The notes under the pieces are model-generated. The model searched no databases. It was not told the origin of the DNA and saw nothing but the letters and a program-made list of their open reading frames with translations. Shown here in pieces: positions 18,265-27,434 of a stretch of 64,000 nucleotides of DNA. Within the stretch, counting starts at the first letter, position 1; every line of letters starts with the position of its first letter. Origin of the DNA: Anseongella ginsenosidimutans (lineage in GTDB: Bacteria; Bacteroidota; Bacteroidia; Sphingobacteriales; Sphingobacteriaceae); contig NZ_CP042432.1 of assembly GCF_008033235.1 (NCBI RefSeq), positions 2,790,001 through 2,854,000 on the forward strand. Reading direction: 5' to 3'. The translations under genes were made by a program, and so were the position numbers.

Positions 18265-18321
18265 ACATGCGTGGCGAAAGTGGTTTACGTAACTTGGGCG
18301 AACATCAATACCTCTAACAGA

Positions 18322-19263
18322 ATGAACACAGCTGCCCAAATGATCCATTATCCTTTTGAAAAGGGAATCAATCCTGAGATTAATTTTCTTCGCGAATGGG
18401 CCGGATTATGTATTCAGTGGCAGTATACTTGCTTATCCGCCGCTGACAGGAAGGTCGCACTGGAAACGAATTACGGCAATGTTGCGGCTTATTATTATCC
18501 AACGGCAAGCTTTAAAAAGGTTCTTCCTATTTGCAGATGGATGATTTATGTGGGGTGTTATGACGATACGTTCGGCACCAGGAGCAGGAATGTACTGGAG
18601 CGGGTGAACGCCCGTGTCAATCAAGTATACCGGGGAGAGAGGGCTCTTTCCTCAGATACGGGTTTGGAAGGAGAATTCCTCTGGCAGGTAGAAAGGATCA
18701 TGAAAGAATTCCGCCCTTTTTCCAGTACCGAATGGGAACAACGTTTTGCGGCAAATAATAAGTTATTCCTGGACGCCCTGGTGACTGCTACCGATTATAA
18801 CTACCGGGAGAAAGTCCGTTATCCGAGCCTCGAAGAATACCTGGCTATCCGTCAGAATATCGTAGCGGTTTACCCTTGTACGAATATGGCCGAGATCGTG
18901 GCTGATTTTATTCTTCCGCCGGAAGTGGAACAGCACCCGGTTATTAAACGTATTAATCAGCTCACGACGCTTTTGATGGCTTTTTGCAATGATTTCTTTT
19001 CGGTGGAGCGAGAGCGGAGAGATCATGAAGCCATGAACCTGATATTGGTGATAGAACATGAGCGGAATTGCTCTTTTACAGATGCCTGTGCGGCGGCAGC
19101 AAGTATTCACGATCGTTTTGTAAGTGAGTTTCAGAAATTGCGGTCTGATCTGCCCGATTTCGGAGAGTTGAATGCTTCATTGGAGCGCTATATTTCAACG
19201 CTGGAGTTAATGATCCATGGGAATTTATTATGGCATCTGGGAACTACGAGGCACCGTGTATGA
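18322..19263 (+). CDS. Class I terpene synthase (sesqui- or diterpene cyclase-like)
   Basis: Would cyclise a linear prenyl diphosphate after metal-assisted ionisation. The 313-residue protein from ATG 18322 shows the family landmarks at the right spacing: an aspartate pair D81-D82 in GCYDDTFG; the diphosphate-sensor Arg177 (EEYLAIRQN), exactly 46 residues before the NSE triad; and the NSE triad N223-D224..S227...E231 (CNDFFSVERE). The C-terminus GNLLWHLGTTRHRV matches the conserved end, with RH in place of the usual RY. The first motif lacks a third acidic residue (DDTFG rather than DDxxD). The frame could extend upstream to 18058, but that part lies in the repeat region and is unconserved. 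No prenyltransferase or P450 is adjacent, and the product cannot be predicted. Confidence 0.85.
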   Translation: MNTAAQMIHYPFEKGINPEINFLREWAGLCIQWQYTCLSAADRKVALETNYGNVAAYYYPTASFKKVLPICRWMIYVGCYDDTFGTRSRNVLERVNARVNQVYRGERALSSDTGLEGEFLWQVERIMKEFRPFSSTEWEQRFAANNKLFLDALVTATDYNYREKVRYPSLEEYLAIRQNIVAVYPCTNMAEIVADFILPPEVEQHPVIKRINQLTTLLMAFCNDFFSVERERRDHEAMNLILVIEHERNCSFTDACAAAASIHDRFVSEFQKLRSDLPDFGELNASLERYISTLELMIHGNLLWHLGTTRHRV

Positions 19264-19287
19264 ACGCTGCCTTATTGAGCGGGAGTG

Positions 19288-20322
19288 TCATTCCCGCGCG
19301 GCGCGGCTGGGCGGATACCCGAAATACCTGGTAAAGGCTTGTGTGAAATTTGATGAGTTTTTGTATCCGGTCTTTGCTGCCACTTCTTTCACGGAATAGT
19401 TCTTCTGCAGCAGACTGAGGGCCATTTGCATCCGCTGTTCCTGGATAAGGCCGAAAACGGTTGTGCCGAAGAGTTGTTTGAAACCCGCTTCGAGCTTGGT
19501 TTTATTCATGCCCGCCGTTTGCTTGAGTTCATTCAGGCTGTAGGCATTTTCGGGGTGCTTAATGATGGTATCTCTTATTTGGTAAATTCGTTCTATTTCC
19601 AACGGGTTGAGCAATGTGTTGGAGCCTGAAAACTTGTCTGGTGCTGTTTCGCTTTTGATCATATCCCGGAGTACCTGAAAAATCAGATCTGTGACCTTGT
19701 TTTCGTAATAATCACGTCTGTTCACAGGTGTAACCGGGCCCCTGATAAGATCCGAAACGATATGCCTCATCTCGGTTGTCAGGCGACGATGAAAAGGATT
19801 TAAGAAAGTCAGTTTGCCCTTTTGTATGTTATCCAGGAATACAGTTAAAGCGGTTGAATTATACATGTTTTTCCATTCATCCATCTCAGGGTTGGTAAAT
19901 AATACATTAAAGGTTTCGTGTTCGCCAGGTTTCCGGAAGTTAATTTCCCATTCTATGTTTGGGAGGTGGCAGAGATTGTAATAATCACCGATGATCTGCT
20001 GCTCGGGTGCTTTATTAATGGAATAGCGAAGGGTGTTCTTCCATGCGACCCATAAGAAAGTACAAAGCTTGTCAGCTGTGACCCTTAGCTTTATTCTTTT
20101 TTCAATATAGAAACGGGTATGCCAAATGCTGCAGTTTGCCAGTTCGGTTACCCGAAAATGGAGTGCGCCGTATTCATCCATAGCGAGGACCATGTATTCG
20201 CTTTTTTGGTCTTCAATGATACGAGAATCGACCGGAACAGCGGTGGGGCTTCCGGCCGGAAAAATTTCCAAATTAAGGTCGCCGTAATGCATGACAAAAG
20301 TAGTTGTCTGTCCATTTTCCAT
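19288..20322 (-). CDS. AraC-family transcriptional regulator
   Basis: 344 residues. The C-terminal ~90 residues hold the two helix-turn-helix units of AraC proteins (SLNELKQTAGMNKTKLEAGF and SVKEVAAKTGYKNSSNFTQAF, ending FTRYFGYPPSRAARE). The N-terminal 240 residues are not a recognised sensor domain and lack membrane segments. It converges on the terpene synthase gene with a 24-base gap. It is the obvious candidate to bind the phased repeats upstream of that gene, but this is inference from position. Confidence 0.88.
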   Translation of the reverse strand: MENGQTTTFVMHYGDLNLEIFPAGSPTAVPVDSRIIEDQKSEYMVLAMDEYGALHFRVTELANCSIWHTRFYIEKRIKLRVTADKLCTFLWVAWKNTLRYSINKAPEQQIIGDYYNLCHLPNIEWEINFRKPGEHETFNVLFTNPEMDEWKNMYNSTALTVFLDNIQKGKLTFLNPFHRRLTTEMRHIVSDLIRGPVTPVNRRDYYENKVTDLIFQVLRDMIKSETAPDKFSGSNTLLNPLEIERIYQIRDTIIKHPENAYSLNELKQTAGMNKTKLEAGFKQLFGTTVFGLIQEQRMQMALSLLQKNYSVKEVAAKTGYKNSSNFTQAFTRYFGYPPSRAARE

Positions 20323-20438
20323 AGGTTAATGAGGGCACATTATCCAAGATTGAACAGGTAGCTTAAAAATTACTTAGCTAAATTAATAAAAACTAAAGTA
20401 ATTCAAAAGGAAATTGTCTGTACTGCCAGCAATCGTGT

Positions 20439-20446
20439 CAAAGATA
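20439..20446 (-). promoter_or_regulatory. -7 element of the AraC-gene promoter
   Basis: On the minus strand 20446-20439 reads TATCTTTG, matching TAnnTTTG, about 117 bases before the ATG at 20322 and just past the end of the PorP/SprF gene. No clear -33 element was found. Confidence 0.35.
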
Positions 20447-20453
20447 GAAGGAA

Positions 20454-21446
20454 TCAGAATTTATAGCATCTTTCGGAATAGGAGCGTTGGTTGTCAATGT
20501 AGTAGCTTACGGACAGTTCGTGGGTTCCGTAATTGTAATTTTTAAGGGCATTGAGGGAATAGTCATAGGCGTAACCCACGCGTATCTGATCAGAAATAAA
20601 AAATTCGGCAAGGCCAACTACCGCGTTTGTTTTTTTGGGGTCGTATTCAAGGTAGCTTTTATCGTACAGGACTACGCCTGTCCGGTAGGAGGCGCCCACC
20701 CATATCCGCTCGTTCAGTAGTGCAAACAGGTTCAGGTCAAGGCTGGTAGGTCCCCCGCGATCGTCTTTCAGGAGAAAGGATGGCCTTAGGGCAAATTTGT
20801 CCGAAAAAGGAAATAAGGCTCCGGCCGTGAGATAATAATGTGGTTGGGGGGTGGGGGTGAGGAGGGTGCGGTCTTTATGCCCGTCCAGATGCATGGCTAA
20901 TAAGTTGTCTACGGAAAAGCCGGCATAGAAGTATTCATCTGAAAAAAGGACGCCTGCCCGCGAATCAAAGATGATGGAGGTTTGCATATTCTCGGGAATA
21001 TAAACGTCTCCCTGGTCAAGCGGATCCATTTTTTTTCCATCCAGGCCCAGCTGCACAAAGCCGACACCCAGGCCGAATGCCAGCTTGGAAGTATACCCGG
21101 TCTGTATTTTGTAAGAATAATTTCCGTAAGCCGAGCGATTATGCTGTGCGCCCAGTTTGTCTTCGGCCACCTGCAGGGCCAGCCCTATGCGCTTGTTATT
21201 TAGCGTGCCGTCAAATGCAAGCGAAGCCGTTTGCGGCGCGCCGGGGACACCCGTCCACTGAGACCGGAAAAATGCGTGAATGGTAGTTTCCTCCCGGTAG
21301 CCCGCATAAGCCGGATTAATATAAATATGATTAAAAATGTACTGGCTAAACTGCGCATCCTGCTGCGCGTGAAGCCTGTTCCAGCACCCGCCCGACACAA
21401 GAAGAACAAGTATGCAAGCTCCCCTGGTAATGATTTTCCGTTTCAT
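20454..21446 (-). CDS. PorP/SprF-family T9SS outer-membrane protein
   Basis: 330 residues with a signal peptide and the family opening AQFSQYIFNHIYINPAYAGYRE, followed by a beta-strand-rich barrel. PorP/SprF proteins anchor or export T9SS cargo that carries type B (CHU_C) sorting domains, and they are usually encoded next to that cargo, as here: the preceding gene encodes a CHU_C protein 15 bases away. It is the last gene of the surface-protein operon. Confidence 0.9.
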   Translation of the reverse strand: MKRKIITRGACILVLLVSGGCWNRLHAQQDAQFSQYIFNHIYINPAYAGYREETTIHAFFRSQWTGVPGAPQTASLAFDGTLNNKRIGLALQVAEDKLGAQHNRSAYGNYSYKIQTGYTSKLAFGLGVGFVQLGLDGKKMDPLDQGDVYIPENMQTSIIFDSRAGVLFSDEYFYAGFSVDNLLAMHLDGHKDRTLLTPTPQPHYYLTAGALFPFSDKFALRPSFLLKDDRGGPTSLDLNLFALLNERIWVGASYRTGVVLYDKSYLEYDPKKTNAVVGLAEFFISDQIRVGYAYDYSLNALKNYNYGTHELSVSYYIDNQRSYSERCYKF

Positions 21447-21461
21447 TGCAATCCATTTTTA

Positions 21462-22523
21462 TCAATCAGCGTTAACGCGGCCCCTCAACAGGGTAATGTA
21501 TCCTTTGAAAGCCTGCCAGCTGCCTCCGGCGGTCTTGACCTTCAGCAAGTAGTAATAGGTGCCTTCGTTGAGTCCTTCGCCCGTCCAGTTATGCTGGTAA
21601 CCTTTCTGTTCGAATACATGATTTCCCCAGCGATTGAGAATAACCAATTCGTTTTCCACAAAATTTCCCAATCCCGGAATCTGAAGCCGGTCATTTTTCC
21701 CGTCCCCATTGGGGGTGACCACATTCGGCACCCACAAGCCGGCCACATTTTTCCGGTCGATAGAAATGTTATTTGAAGGATCAGGATCGTCCTGCGAACC
21801 ACCTACGGTAGCAGTATTTTCTATCCATCCGGCCTGCAAGGCCTTCACCCTGATCTTCAGCGAGGCAGTAGCGCCTTCTTCCAGGGCGTCAATTTTCCAG
21901 ATAACCGTATGGGTAGCCGTTTCATAATCTGCCGCTCCAAGGTCGGGCAGGTCCAGCTGCTCAAATTCCAGCTCCTGAGGAAGAATATCCGTTACAAAAA
22001 CAGACGAAGCTTCCCCAGCCCCATTATTACTTACCGTCAGCCAGTAATCAAAAGTCTGGTTTACCACCACTTGCCGGTCCTCCGACTTTTTGAGTATCCG
22101 CAGATCAGCTGCAATGGTCGACTCTTCCACGATTACCTGCACCCCTTCCGACATGTCCGAAGAACATCCTTCCGCATTATAAGCAAGCACCGTATAAACT
22201 CCATCTTCACCAGCCGCATATTCCGCCTGCGAAGCTCCCGAAATTGCCTCCCCGTCCTTAAACCACATGTAAGAACTCGCCCCCTGCGAGCCGGCCCGCA
22301 AGGTAACCGATGCTCCCTTAGGGATCCGTACCTCTTGTGTGGCCGCCGCAGCCAGGCCTGCTGTAGGTGCGGAGCTTCCGCGGATTGCCGCGCTTTCAGC
22401 ACGCCCGCTACTTCCGCCATTTCCGCCACCGGACACCCCCGCCTCCTGCGCGTACGCTACCCGCCCGAAGAGCAAAATGCCCTTCAGCAGCAGTAAACGG
22501 AGGTAGGGGGTGGGGGTGAACAT
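21462..22523 (-). CDS. T9SS cargo protein with DUF11 domain and gliding-type C-terminal sorting domain
   Basis: 353 residues: signal peptide, a Gly/Ala/Ser-rich segment, an Ig-like module ([19 protein letters not shown]), a DUF11 repeat (about 143-255; [18 protein letters not shown]), and a type B sorting domain (about 268-353) starting [15 protein letters not shown] and containing [13 protein letters not shown]. The sorting domain directs it through the T9SS to the cell surface. It is probably the structural tip or anchor of the adhesin-like products of this operon. Confidence 0.88.
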   Translation of the reverse strand: MFTPTPYLRLLLLKGILLFGRVAYAQEAGVSGGGNGGSSGRAESAAIRGSSAPTAGLAAAATQEVRIPKGASVTLRAGSQGASSYMWFKDGEAISGASQAEYAAGEDGVYTVLAYNAEGCSSDMSEGVQVIVEESTIAADLRILKKSEDRQVVVNQTFDYWLTVSNNGAGEASSVFVTDILPQELEFEQLDLPDLGAADYETATHTVIWKIDALEEGATASLKIRVKALQAGWIENTATVGGSQDDPDPSNNISIDRKNVAGLWVPNVVTPNGDGKNDRLQIPGLGNFVENELVILNRWGNHVFEQKGYQHNWTGEGLNEGTYYYLLKVKTAGGSWQAFKGYITLLRGRVNAD

Positions 22524-22547
22524 GGGGGATAAAGGGATTGTTTTTAA

Positions 22548-23279
22548 TTAGAAAGTGATAATTGGCGCAGTCGGTAAAGCAGTTTCTGTAATGGTTAAGC
22601 CGGCTGAAGTGCCCTCAGCACAAGTAGGCGCGATCTCATATTTTGCTTTAACTGTGTATTCACCACCGTAAGCTGCTCCAGCTGCGAATGTAAGCTGGGC
22701 GCCTGTTGCAATCGGGGCTGTCTCACCCGTTTTATACCATTCAAATGTATAAGCAAATACTTCGGTAACCGTCGGGTTTGATACGGCAGAAGCATCGAGG
22801 GTAGCCCCAGCACTGGTACCCACGCAGTATGAATCATTGCCTGTTAATGCAATTGTCGGAGTAATATTGGGAAGTACGTAAACCATGAATTCGGTAACTG
22901 CGGATTCGCAGGTTTCTGCGTTTTCTGCAGATACACGATAAATGTAATAACCTGGCGTTGTAATGGAATTGTCGACAAAGTCCTCTCCATCAGTAGTGGT
23001 GGAAAGGGTGGCTGCGGCTTGTGTATGATCATTACCATCGATCCTAAACCAATTGTAGGTTAACCCTGTGCTTGTTCCGCCATTTATACTGCCCGCCGGA
23101 ATCGTAACTCCGTCATTTAGACAGTAAACCTTTTTAACATTTAGCGCATCAGCTCCGGCCATACCGTCAGCGGTTGGGAAGTCTGCTAAAGTGGAAATAG
23201 TTTGAGACGAAGCTGCAAACCCTCCCAATAAAAACAAGCCCACCAGGCTCATTTTTAGAAATGTAAATTGTCCCTTCAT
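22548..23279 (-). CDS. Secreted Ig-like-repeat protein without sorting domain
   Basis: 243 residues with a signal peptide (LVGLFLLGGFAASSQ). The mature part contains about two Ig/PKD-like modules of the kind found in Bacteroidota adhesins (YNWFRIDG, CESAVTEFMVYVLP, SYCVGTSAG, YTFEWYKTGE), with paired cysteines. It ends at ALPTAPIITF, which in related giant adhesins is the linker to the next Ig module. There is no T9SS sorting domain. It is the second gene of the operon. Confidence 0.7.
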   Translation of the reverse strand: MKGQFTFLKMSLVGLFLLGGFAASSQTISTLADFPTADGMAGADALNVKKVYCLNDGVTIPAGSINGGTSTGLTYNWFRIDGNDHTQAAATLSTTTDGEDFVDNSITTPGYYIYRVSAENAETCESAVTEFMVYVLPNITPTIALTGNDSYCVGTSAGATLDASAVSNPTVTEVFAYTFEWYKTGETAPIATGAQLTFAAGAAYGGEYTVKAKYEIAPTCAEGTSAGLTITETALPTAPIITF

Positions 23280-23331
23280 TTTATTTGTGTTTTGTTTTTT
23301 GAATTGTTTATAATTATTAATCTCTATTTTG

Positions 23332-24990
23332 CTATGGTGTCAGCGTGATAACTGGCGGCGCAGGTAGAGCATCGACAGTAACAACAACTTTTTTTAATGT
23401 GCCAGCAACATTCTCGCATTGATCCAGATTGCTTACACTAACGTAATACTCATAGGTTCCCACGGCTAATCCCGTAATAGTTAAGGTACCGTCTTGTTCG
23501 ATCTGGTAATTGATAGTACCATCCGGGGCATTTGTTATGGGCTGAGTTTTATTTTGATCGTGGTACCATTTAAATACAGGATCAGTAATGGTAGGGCTGC
23601 TTGGAGTTAATACTACATCTTCTCTTAAACAGAAGGGATCATTAGTGACAACATCGATATCAGCAGCAGAAGCACCTTCTATTACGATAACTGTTATTTT
23701 TGTCCGTTCTGAAGCTTCATCGTTACAACCCTCGCGAGTAACTGAAACATAGAACTCGTGTGATCCCACAGTAAGTCCGGCCGGCGTAAATAAAGTTCCG
23801 TCTGCAGAAACGCCGCTAGTAATTTCGGTGCCATTTTCCGCTGCATCGAACCAGCGATAAATAGCGTTTGCTTCAGGATTAATGATCGTAAGAGTTACTG
23901 GCTCGCCTTCACAAATGGTAAGAATATTATCAGTAAATCCAGCTATGATTGGTTTCGGGGCTACGCGTTCAATTTGATGTACTCGGATACCGTCCAATAA
24001 TCCAACTACGCTTTCCAAGCGGATTTGTATTCGGTCAAATTGTACCCCAGGAGGAGCATAGGAGGCAATTACTTTAGTACCGGGAGTACCTAATAACCCA
24101 AGCAGGTCAATATCAAGGAGGTCACTACTTCCGTCAATTAAAGGACCAACCTCTTGATTGCCTAAATAGGCTTGAATTTGGAAATTCGTTAGTAATTCCA
24201 ATTCCAGTAGTCCTCCGGGATCAGAGAGTACCACTCGGATGGAATCGCCTAATTTCGAAGGATTATTATAGACAACAGTTTGATGAACATATGCTAGAGC
24301 CTGAACGCCTATAGTCATCGTAGAATAGGTGTCGAGATTTTGATCAACTGAATTCCACTCATCAGATACTGTGGCAGTCGCTCCCGCCGCATTTACTCCA
24401 TAGGTACCAACGCCATATAATACATCCACTACTTCATTACAGATAACTGGTCCCGGGACCGGCTGCATAAAATAAGCATGGAAGACCTGGACTGATACTC
24501 CTAATCCGAGGGTGGGCTTTACTGATACGCGAACACCATTGTAATTTGTGCCGGGTGTAAAAGTTACCTCGGATTGGTTGGAACCTCCCAAAAGGCCTAA
24601 TAAGGCACTACCGGAATAGGCGGTTCCTACTGGACTGCCATTTAATGTGGCTTGTACAGTAACGCCTCCCAACAAATCTAGGACTGAAGAACCGAAACCA
24701 ATTTTTACCGTAATAGGCGTATTGGGAGCTGGTAAACTGGGGCCAGTAAATGTCAGATTCTGAGATGCACTTCCCACAAGGCCGAGAAGACCTATAATGG
24801 TATTTAATGTGGAATGGCTAGTAACGTCGTTATCTACAGATTTCTCCGGATCGACAACATAAGCTACTACTGGAGTTGCAGTAAATGTTTGATCATCCGC
24901 ATACACCCGCTCCATTGGCTGCTGCGCATAACAATCCACTCCCGCTAACAAAAGCAGGCCCGTGATCACCGGCCACACTATGCGCATCAT
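23332..24990 (-). CDS. Large secreted surface protein with duplicated LLG-rich modules and Ig-like domains
   Basis: 552 residues with a signal peptide ending near CYAQQ. Residues ~30-185 and ~190-345 look like two copies of one beta-rich module, each with LLGLLG-type hydrophobic motifs (SALLGLLGGSN; DLLGLLGTPG). Two Ig-like modules follow (ICEGEPVTLTI... and FCLREDVVLTPSSP...). The end, ALPAPPVITLTP, is again a linker sequence. No T9SS sorting domain is present, so export or attachment must depend on another signal or on the neighbouring CHU_C and PorP/SprF proteins. First gene of the operon. Confidence 0.7.
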   Translation of the reverse strand: MMRIVWPVITGLLLLAGVDCYAQQPMERVYADDQTFTATPVVAYVVDPEKSVDNDVTSHSTLNTIIGLLGLVGSASQNLTFTGPSLPAPNTPITVKIGFGSSVLDLLGGVTVQATLNGSPVGTAYSGSALLGLLGGSNQSEVTFTPGTNYNGVRVSVKPTLGLGVSVQVFHAYFMQPVPGPVICNEVVDVLYGVGTYGVNAAGATATVSDEWNSVDQNLDTYSTMTIGVQALAYVHQTVVYNNPSKLGDSIRVVLSDPGGLLELELLTNFQIQAYLGNQEVGPLIDGSSDLLDIDLLGLLGTPGTKVIASYAPPGVQFDRIQIRLESVVGLLDGIRVHQIERVAPKPIIAGFTDNILTICEGEPVTLTIINPEANAIYRWFDAAENGTEITSGVSADGTLFTPAGLTVGSHEFYVSVTREGCNDEASERTKITVIVIEGASAADIDVVTNDPFCLREDVVLTPSSPTITDPVFKWYHDQNKTQPITNAPDGTINYQIEQDGTLTITGLAVGTYEYYVSVSNLDQCENVAGTLKKVVVTVDALPAPPVITLTP

Positions 24991-25383
24991 GCTAATCGTT
25001 TGGGAAGGATTGGGATGTTCGGCGCTTGTGCTAGATGAAAAGAAATTGGCTCATCCGGATGTGTCCCGGGTTGGGCATAATTACGTGTGAACGCATGAAG
25101 GTGAAAAGTAAAGTTTTCTCCATATGGATTTTAATTAAGAAGAATTGATTGGGGCTTTGGAAAAAGGATCCCCTATACTCGCAGTTCTTTCGCTACTTGC
25201 CTTTTTACTGTGTTGTTTTGGCTTGTTTGGTCTACTATCTATGACTTCGTCAAAGGTAACTGTATTTTATATTGCCATGCAATGACATATATGTCAGTTT
25301 TTTTAAAATTTTCTTGTGGCGTTTTGTGCTGGTTTTTGCCTATATTTCCCTTTGAAAAGACTAACCGGATTTTACCAATTTTT
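24991..25383 (-). promoter_or_regulatory. Divergent gap with surface-operon promoter and 14-bp palindrome
   Basis: On the minus strand TTG (25282-25280), a 21-base spacer and TACCTTTG (25258-25251) form a promoter pointing at the surface-protein operon with a leader of about 250 bases. Next to its -33 element lies a perfect palindrome, TGACATATATGTCA (25283-25296), a possible operator. No comparable promoter is seen for the divergent oxidoreductase gene. No gene was found in the gap. Confidence 0.45.
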
Positions 25384-26757
25384 ATGAAAAAACTTCATTC
25401 ATCCGTATCTCGGCGCGAATTTATTTTGAAAGGGGCGGTCGCGGCCGCTACTGTGCCTTTATTATTGCGAAATTCTCCCGGTATGGCGGGACCTTTTCCG
25501 GGCCCGGGCGGGAAACTCAGACACGCTTGTATAGGAGTTGGTGGAATGGGGGCGCACGATCTGAAACAGTTCATGGCCCATGCGGGGGTGGAGATCGTGG
25601 CTTTATGTGATGTGGACGAAAATCACCTGAAAACGGCTGCAGAGATGGTTCCGGGAGCGCGTACTTATACGGACTGGCGGGAATTACTGAAGGAGGAACG
25701 GAAGAATATCGATTCGGTGAATGTGACTGTGCCGGATCATAATCATTTTGTTATTGCAAGGGAGGCGATCAGGAGGCGGAAGCATGTATATTGTCAGAAG
25801 CCGATGTGTCATGATGTAAAGGAGGTACGGGTGCTTACGGAGGCGGCGGTGAAGGCGGGTGTGATCACTCAGCTGGGAACGCAGGTGGCTTCCTCGGACG
25901 GCGACCGTACCGGAGTGCAGTGGATTAAAGAACAGCCAATAGGAAAAGTTAAGCATATTTATCTGTGTTCCAATCGGCCGGGGGCGATCAAAACTTATCG
26001 CCTGGAAGGGCCGCGGCCTGAACAGGGACAGGAACCGCCGGCGAATTTGAACTGGGATTTATGGTTGGGAACGGCTCCCGAACGGCCGTATGCTCCAACC
26101 ATCTACCATCCGGCAATATGGCGGAGCTGGCAGGATTTCGGGACGGGCTGGTCGGGCGATATCGGCTGCCATATTTTTGATGCTGTTTGGAAGGGACTGG
26201 GCTTGAAGGCGCCGAAAACTGTTATTGCCGAAGTGCAGGAATCCTGGAAAAATTCACCTGAGCGAAATAGCGATACCTGGCCGCAGGGTGATCATATAAC
26301 CTGGGTTTTCCCGGGAAATGAGATGACGGAATCGGATGAATTGACAATTGAATGGTTCGATGGGGAATTTTATCCGCCGGAAAAGGTCAGGGCGCTTTTT
26401 TCGGTAGAAAATTATCCGGCGGAGTCGGCCATGTTGATTGGTACGGAAGGCGCTTTGCTGATCCCTCATGGCGGAATGCCGGTGTTGCTGCCTGAAAGTA
26501 AGTTTGCGACGTATCCGCACCCTGCTTTAGCGACACGGAATCATTATCATCATTTTGTAGATGCTTGCCTGGGAGGAGAGAAGACGGAGTCGCACTTTGC
26601 CCAGAGCGGCCCGATGACAGAAGCTATCCTGCTGGGGACGGTAGCAATACGCGTTCCGGGACAGTTGCTTGAATGGGATCCAGTTAAAATGCGGTTTCCC
26701 AATCATCCCGAAGCGGAACAGCTCCTGGAACGCCAGTATCGCAAAGGCTGGAGATAG
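25384..26757 (+). CDS. Tat-exported Gfo/Idh/MocA-family oxidoreductase
   Basis: 457 residues from ATG 25384. The N-terminus SRREFILKGAVAAATVPLLL is a twin-arginine signal. The Rossmann fold follows (ACIGVGGMGAHDLKQF, VALCDVDENH) and the family catalytic region CQKPMCHDVKEVRVL, where the Lys of the EKP-like motif is retained. The C-terminal half is the usual beta-sheet domain (WLGTAPERPY, IWRSWQDFGTGWSGDIGCHI). Such exported members oxidise or reduce sugars or inositols, or act on glycosidic bonds, with tightly bound NAD(H); the substrate is unknown. It is a single transcription unit. Confidence 0.85.
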   Translation: MKKLHSSVSRREFILKGAVAAATVPLLLRNSPGMAGPFPGPGGKLRHACIGVGGMGAHDLKQFMAHAGVEIVALCDVDENHLKTAAEMVPGARTYTDWRELLKEERKNIDSVNVTVPDHNHFVIAREAIRRRKHVYCQKPMCHDVKEVRVLTEAAVKAGVITQLGTQVASSDGDRTGVQWIKEQPIGKVKHIYLCSNRPGAIKTYRLEGPRPEQGQEPPANLNWDLWLGTAPERPYAPTIYHPAIWRSWQDFGTGWSGDIGCHIFDAVWKGLGLKAPKTVIAEVQESWKNSPERNSDTWPQGDHITWVFPGNEMTESDELTIEWFDGEFYPPEKVRALFSVENYPAESAMLIGTEGALLIPHGGMPVLLPESKFATYPHPALATRNHYHHFVDACLGGEKTESHFAQSGPMTEAILLGTVAIRVPGQLLEWDPVKMRFPNHPEAEQLLERQYRKGWR

Positions 26758-26775
26758 TTCGTTTCCGGAAAGGAT

Positions 26776-26952
26776 TCACTTTTTTTCAGGAGGTACTTTG
26801 TACCCTTTTTCCCGGGCTTCGGAAAGTGCAATGGCAATGGCCTGGTCCCTGTCGGTGACTTTGTCGCCGCTGCTGCTTTTTAGCTTTCCTTCTTTCATTC
26901 TTTTCATGGTTTCTTCAACCAGTTCCTGGGTTTTTTCAGAATACTTTGCCAT
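26776..26952 (-). CDS. DUF6496 small protein
   Basis: 58 residues from ATG 26952 (MAKYSEKTQELVEETMKRMK). The pattern GKLKSSSGDKVTDRDQAIAIALSEAREKG is the DUF6496 family, small soluble Bacteroidota proteins with unknown function often found with stress genes. A CsbD-like gene is next to it on the same strand. The longer frame up to 27012 is not supported. Confidence 0.7.
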   Translation of the reverse strand: MAKYSEKTQELVEETMKRMKEGKLKSSSGDKVTDRDQAIAIALSEAREKGYKVPPEKK

Positions 26953-27045
26953 GATTGTATTGTTTTGTTTCAGATACTTTGGGAATTTTAAAAAACCCGG
27001 GATGGCCTGCATGTAACCGCCCCGGGGGTAAATTATCCGGGCAAT

Positions 27046-27231
27046 TTAAATATCCCGGAGGATTTTTCTGACTTCATCTCTGGATTTGCCCAGTTTGTCC
27101 TGCAGCTTTCCAATCAATTCGTCTTCTTTTCCTTCTTCGTATTTCAGATCATCGTCTGTCAGGGAACCGTAGGATTGTTTCAGTTTTCCTTTGGCCTGGT
27201 TCCATTTGCCTTTTAATTCTAGATTATCCAT
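27046..27231 (-). CDS. CsbD-family stress protein
   Basis: 61 residues. [22 protein letters not shown] followed by [27 protein letters not shown] is a clear CsbD-like sequence, a small hydrophilic helical protein induced by general stress in other bacteria. It lies upstream of DUF6496. The 203 bases between this gene and the response regulator gene hold nothing recognisable. Confidence 0.85.
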   Translation of the reverse strand: MDNLELKGKWNQAKGKLKQSYGSLTDDDLKYEEGKEDELIGKLQDKLGKSRDEVRKILRDI

Positions 27232-27434
27232 GACTTTTTTTGTTGATTCCCTTTAAAGAAAACAATTACTATTCCAGCGCCGGATAATGATTAAAACAGG
27301 CTGGAGAAAGTATGGCTGGATCAGAGTCTATAGAAACGGGGCAGGGGGGCTACAGGCGGGTAAATAAATCGCTGCCGTTACATCGGGCAAACACCTGGTG
27401 ACTATTGTTCTATGTACGAATTCAGATCGCAAGA

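Noticed and set aside
18058-18321. N-terminal extension of the terpene synthase frame
   Set aside because: It contains the phased repeats and no terpene synthase sequence; the normal N-terminus starts at 18322.
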